Positions 5,386 through 8,751 of a stretch of DNA of 8,751 nucleotides are shown piece by piece. The DNA is from Chloroflexota bacterium. Its GTDB lineage: Bacteria > Chloroflexota > UBA6077. The stretch covers positions 1 to 8,751 of the forward strand of contig JAJYKO010000170.1 in the NCBI GenBank assembly GCA_021788565.1. The letters run 5' to 3'. A program made the position numbers and the translations under genes. Numbering within the stretch: the first letter of the stretch is position 1; each line of letters opens with the position of its first letter. The notes beneath the pieces were generated by a model. It did no database searches. It was not told where the DNA came from and saw only the letters and a program-made list of their open reading frames with translations.

Positions 5386-7128
5386 GTGGCAATTATGGAT
5401 GGTCATGAAGGGCGGCCGAGCGCCGACCATGCCGAGCAGCGTCGTGAAGCAGCGTGGACCTCGTCTTCGTCGAGCGAATCGAGGGTGCGGGAGCGTCAGC
5501 AGGCGGCCGTGGCACACCTGGGACAGCACGCGCTGGCAGGCGCTGGACTGCAATCGCTCATGGAGGAGGGAGCCGCGGCGGCCGCTCGCGAGCTGGAGGC
5601 GGACTACTCCAAGGTCCTGGAGCTTCTCCCCAGTGGGGACCAACTGCTCATGCGAGCGGGCGTAGGCTGGAAAGACGGCTACGTCGGAACTGCCTTGATC
5701 GAGGCAGGGAAGGGCTCACAGGCCGGCTATACTCTCCTATCGCACGAACCGGTGGTCCTAGAACGTGCGGAGACTGAGAAGCGCTTCTCCATGCCCGCCC
5801 TTCACCTTGAGCACCACATCACCAGCGGCCTCAGTGTAATCATATCCGGAAGAGACCGCCCATTCGGCATTCTAGGCGCGTACACGGCCAACCGGCGGGT
5901 CTTCAGCGAGGACGACATTCACTTCCTCGAGTCGCTGGCGAACGTTCTGGCGGCGGCTATCGAGCGGAAGCGAGCAGAGGACGAGCGAGAACGCCTTCTG
6001 GCCGAGGTCAGGCAGCTCGCCGAAGCTGCCCAGAGCCGCGCCGCCGAGCTACAGGGCATACTAAACAACATGGTCGACGGAGTGTTCGTGTCAGACCCTC
6101 AGGGCCGCATCACTTTGGCCAACCAGGCCGGCATCGACATGATAGGGCTCCAGGATCTATCGCCCGTCGGCCTCGCCATTCGCGACGTACAGGGCCTCGC
6201 CGGGATGCGCCACCCGAACGGAAGACCATTCGACTATGAAGAACACCCCCTTGTCCGTGCACTCGCGGGTGAGATGGTTGCACCCGTGGACGCGGTGGTC
6301 TCCAGCGCGGGCAGCAAACGAAGTAGCTACATCCGGATGAACGCCGCGCCGATACGGCGTGACGGGGAGAAGATCGTCGGCGCCGTGGCCGTAACTCGGG
6401 ACGTCACCGCGCTGGTCGAATTGGAGAAGCTGAAAGACCAGTTCATCGGCGTGGCGGCACACGAGCTCAAGACCCCCGTCGCGGTCATGAAAGGCTTCGC
6501 CCAAGCGCTATTGAGAACAAGCGCCGATATGCCGGCGCCCCGCCGCAAGATGCTGGACGCGATCGATCGGGGTTCGGATAGGATCGACAGGATCGTCCAG
6601 GACCTGCTGGACATCTCTCGCTTCCATGCCGGTAGACTTGACCTCGTGATGGAGAAGATATACCTTCCAGATCTAGTGGCGCAGGTCGCAGATCGCATGT
6701 CGCTCAGCGCAACCAAACATCAGATAGTCTTCGATAAATCTCCGCGCGCTGTGGTAGTGTTGGGGGACAGAGATCGGCTGGAGCAGGTTGTGGTGAACCT
6801 GATAGACAATGCGATGAAGTACTCACCTGGCGGCGGACAGGTCGAGGTGGCAGTCACCCTGGACGACGATGACGCGGCGGTCACTGTTTCGGATCGGGGC
6901 GTGGGGATACCCGCGGACAAGCAAGGCCACATGTTCGAGCGGTTCTATCGGGCCCACACCGGAACTCCTTTCGACTATGGGGGAATGGGAGTCGGACTGT
7001 ACATCTCGAAGGAAATCGTGACCAGGCATGGCGGAAGAATCTGGTTCGCCAGCCGGGAGGGAGAAGGCAGCACCTTCACCTTCAGCCTGCCCAAGATCCG
7101 AGGTGAGGGTGCAGACGAAGAGCTCTAA
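5386..7128 (+). CDS. soluble GAF-PAS sensor histidine kinase
   Basis: About 580 residues. The GTG at 5386 is preferred because GGAG lies six bases upstream; the ATG at 5395 and a GTG at 5368 (inside a hairpin arm, weak site) are alternatives. Domains in order are a low-complexity N-terminus; a GAF domain at about 55-195; a short coiled linker; a PAS domain at about 218-340 (ILNNMVDGVFVSDPQGRITLAN); HisKA at about 348-413 with the phospho-acceptor H359 in AAHELKTPVAVMKGF; and HATPase_c at about 460-570. The ATPase has N471 and N475 (NLIDNAMKYS), DRGVGIP from D503, FERFYRAH and GGMGVGLYI. All catalytic boxes are intact. No membrane segment is seen, so it senses a cytosolic signal through GAF and/or PAS; the ligand is unknown. 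Its 3' end overlaps the response regulator, its likely partner. Confidence 0.93.
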   Translation: MAIMDGHEGRPSADHAEQRREAAWTSSSSSESRVRERQQAAVAHLGQHALAGAGLQSLMEEGAAAAARELEADYSKVLELLPSGDQLLMRAGVGWKDGYVGTALIEAGKGSQAGYTLLSHEPVVLERAETEKRFSMPALHLEHHITSGLSVIISGRDRPFGILGAYTANRRVFSEDDIHFLESLANVLAAAIERKRAEDERERLLAEVRQLAEAAQSRAAELQGILNNMVDGVFVSDPQGRITLANQAGIDMIGLQDLSPVGLAIRDVQGLAGMRHPNGRPFDYEEHPLVRALAGEMVAPVDAVVSSAGSKRSSYIRMNAAPIRRDGEKIVGAVAVTRDVTALVELEKLKDQFIGVAAHELKTPVAVMKGFAQALLRTSADMPAPRRKMLDAIDRGSDRIDRIVQDLLDISRFHAGRLDLVMEKIYLPDLVAQVADRMSLSATKHQIVFDKSPRAVVVLGDRDRLEQVVVNLIDNAMKYSPGGGQVEVAVTLDDDDAAVTVSDRGVGIPADKQGHMFERFYRAHTGTPFDYGGMGVGLYISKEIVTRHGGRIWFASREGEGSTFTFSLPKIRGEGADEEL

Positions 7129-7483
7129 GACGATTCTAGTAGTGGACGACGACCAGGATCTACTGGATCTGCTGGCCTTCGTGCTTTCGTCTGAGGGATA
7201 CGACGTGAGAACAGCCTCGGATGGGCAGGAGGCACTTGACGTCGTTGAGGACAAGATGCCCAGCCTGATCCTGCTGGATATGAGGATGCCTGTCATGGAC
7301 GGTTGGGAGTTCGCCTCGGAGTTTCACAACCGATTCGAGGATGGGGTCCCCATAGTGGTGGTTACGGCAGCCGAGAATGCCGAGAAGCGCGCCGAAGAGA
7401 TCGGCGCGAGCGGGTGGATAAGCAAACCGTTCGACGTGGGCTCGCTGATAGTTCTGGTCCGCCAGCAACTCGGAACCGAGTGA
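7109..7483 (+). CDS. single-domain (receiver-only) response regulator
   Basis: A protein of 124 residues consisting of one CheY-like receiver domain. The acidic pocket is D13-D15 (VVDDD), the phospho-acceptor is D57 (ILLDMRMPVMDGWEF), and the switch residues T86 (VVVTAAEN) and K106 (SKPFD) are present. The C-terminus ends with the last helix, so there is no DNA-binding or enzymatic output domain. It must act through protein contacts or as a phosphorelay intermediate. The start is a GTG at 7109 with GAGG five bases upstream, 20 bases inside the kinase gene; longer frames from 7028 are wholly inside kinase coding sequence. Close overlap indicates translational coupling and a cognate pair. The final output of the pathway is not encoded in the visible region unless it is the adjacent membrane glycosyltransferase. 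Confidence 0.92.
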   Translation: MQTKSSKTILVVDDDQDLLDLLAFVLSSEGYDVRTASDGQEALDVVEDKMPSLILLDMRMPVMDGWEFASEFHNRFEDGVPIVVVTAAENAEKRAEEIGASGWISKPFDVGSLIVLVRQQLGTE

Positions 7484-7496
7484 GTCGAGAGGGACT

Positions 7497-8751
7497 TTGA
7501 CGAGTTGGTTTGCGGCCTCCGAGTCCCGTCTTGGAGGCGCCCTCGCGGTGGGGGGCCTCGGCGTCGGTATTTACGAGGCGGCTGCGCTCCTGAAGTCGCC
7601 TGGAAGCGATCTAGTCCGCCACGTCGTTTTGTTCTCCATCTCCTTCGCATTCTACCTCGGCATCGTCCTGCTTGTGCTCTCGACCGGCAGGCGCCAGCGT
7701 GGCCGGCTGTCGCGGTGGATACTGGCTGTGGCGCTCGGATGGGCAGTGCTTCTGCGTGTCGCCCTGCTGGGAACGACCCCGAGTCTCTCGGACGACGTGT
7801 TCCGGTACGTCTGGGACGGGAGAGTGGCCGCGGCTGGAATCGATCCGTATCGCTATCCTCCCGCTTCCCCGGAATTAGCCTCCCTCAGGGATTCCCTCTG
7901 GAACGGCATCAACGCGAAATCGATGGTCACGCCATATCCCCCGCTCGCCGAAGGGCTCTTCGCTCTGGTTTACCGCCTGTCACCCAACAGTCTGAGGGCA
8001 ATGCAGGTGATGGCGGTAGTGTTCGATCTCGGGGTAATGGCACTGCTGCTCGCCATGTTGGCCAGGTTGCGACAGGACCTCTTCAGGGTATTGATCTATG
8101 CCTGGAACCCGCTGGTGATAGTCCAGTTCGCACATAGCGGTCACTTCGACGCCGAGATGATCCTGCCACTTCTCGGAGCGCTCTACTTTCTCGCCAGGGG
8201 GAACCGCGCGGGAAGCGGCATCATGCTGGGGATATCGACGCTGGCCAAGGTGGTGCCGGCTATCACGGCACCCGTCTTCCTCCCGATGTGGGGTGTACCT
8301 GGCGTGATAGCGGCCGGCGCAACGCTGGGGCTGGGCCTCCTGCCTCTGACGGTCGGTCCTGCCCTGACGGGGCTGCTCACGGAGGCAACCTACGCCAGAT
8401 TCAACGACAGCGCCAACTACGTCCTGATGAGGCTCTTCGGCCTGGTGTCGGCTGACCCCGGCGCGGCCGCGCGCTTAGCCTGCGACGCTACGCTTTTCAT
8501 TGCCTCGATTCTCATGGCGGCCGTGCTCTGGAGACGTCGAACGGGGCTGAGATCACTCCTCCGGAGTGTGTACTACCTGGTGGGGCTGTTCATCCTCCTG
8601 AACGCCGTGGTGGAGCCCTGGTACCTGACCTGGATGGTGCCGTTCCTCTGCTTCGTCCTTCCTTCCATCGACGGGCGCCGGAGCTGGCTATCCCCGTCCT
8701 GGGGGTGGCTCCTCCTCTCCGGGTCGATCGTACTCACAGACATCACCTATC
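7497..8751 (+). CDS. GT-C membrane glycosyltransferase (GT87/DUF2029-like), 5' part
   Basis: An open frame of 418 codons that runs off the right edge. It is rich in hydrophobic helices, roughly ten or more membrane segments. The first large external loop carries SDDVFRYVWDGR with D99-D100, and PYRYPPAS and TPYPPLAEG follow. This acidic loop is typical of GT-C polyprenol-phosphate-sugar-dependent glycosyltransferases, in which an early aspartate is catalytic. Further blocks are HSGHFDAE (213-220) and EPWYLTWMVPF (373-383), both common in GT87-like mannosyltransferases. The probable role is transfer of a sugar from a lipid carrier to a cell-envelope glycan or lipid. The start is uncertain: the TTG at 7497 has AGAGGG three bases upstream and preserves the first membrane helix; a GTG at 7548 (GGAGG 11 bases upstream) would cut it. 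It begins 13 bases after the response regulator, probably in the same operon. Confidence 0.8.
   Translation, partial: MTSWFAASESRLGGALAVGGLGVGIYEAAALLKSPGSDLVRHVVLFSISFAFYLGIVLLVLSTGRRQRGRLSRWILAVALGWAVLLRVALLGTTPSLSDDVFRYVWDGRVAAAGIDPYRYPPASPELASLRDSLWNGINAKSMVTPYPPLAEGLFALVYRLSPNSLRAMQVMAVVFDLGVMALLLAMLARLRQDLFRVLIYAWNPLVIVQFAHSGHFDAEMILPLLGALYFLARGNRAGSGIMLGISTLAKVVPAITAPVFLPMWGVPGVIAAGATLGLGLLPLTVGPALTGLLTEATYARFNDSANYVLMRLFGLVSADPGAAARLACDATLFIASILMAAVLWRRRTGLRSLLRSVYYLVGLFILLNAVVEPWYLTWMVPFLCFVLPSIDGRRSWLSPSWGWLLLSGSIVLTDITY

Noticed and set aside
7028..7108. Longer response regulator starting inside the kinase gene
   Set aside because: The extra residues are a shadow of the conserved kinase C-terminus, and the receiver domain needs only the start at 7109.

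Overview
This is a high-GC bacterial segment with strong Shine-Dalgarno sites (GGAGG-type), short operons and no mobile genes. The gene set suggests Chloroflexota: a DUF5317 membrane protein, a two-subunit class I fumarase, a soluble GAF-PAS histidine kinase, and a GT-C membrane glycosyltransferase. A deep-branching, GC-rich Firmicute is the main alternative. No marker gene in the window settles the phylum.

Layout. Positions 1-432 (+) hold the end of a DUF5317 protein, convergent with a predicted GT-A-like glycosyltransferase at 541-1320 (-). A repeat-rich gap (1321-1593) with a perfect 16-bp inverted repeat and ten degenerate 7-bp tandem units separates it from a metallophosphoesterase (1594-2358, -). 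The next gap (2359-2688) holds an element with 9-bp inverted ends and a 13-bp hairpin. A divergent GreA-family protein lies at 2689-3156 (-). Its leader (3157-3397) contains what reads as a c-di-AMP (ydaO/yuaA-class) riboswitch, an intrinsic terminator and a candidate antiterminator. Upstream lie the two fumarase subunits (3498-4166 and 4159-5064, -), which overlap by 8 bp.

A divergent intergenic region (5065-5385) carries a near-consensus sigma-70-type promoter for a rightward operon: soluble GAF-PAS histidine kinase (5386-7128), single-domain response regulator (7109-7483, overlapping by 20 bp), and a GT87-like membrane glycosyltransferase that runs off the window (7497-8751).

The main result is the riboswitch. 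The sequence supports the aptamer class well, and a terminator lies between it and the Gre-like start codon. This suggests that the second messenger c-di-AMP controls a transcription elongation/cleavage factor homologue by premature termination. That is an unusual regulon member for this riboswitch class, which is known mainly for cell-wall hydrolases and potassium or osmolyte transport.
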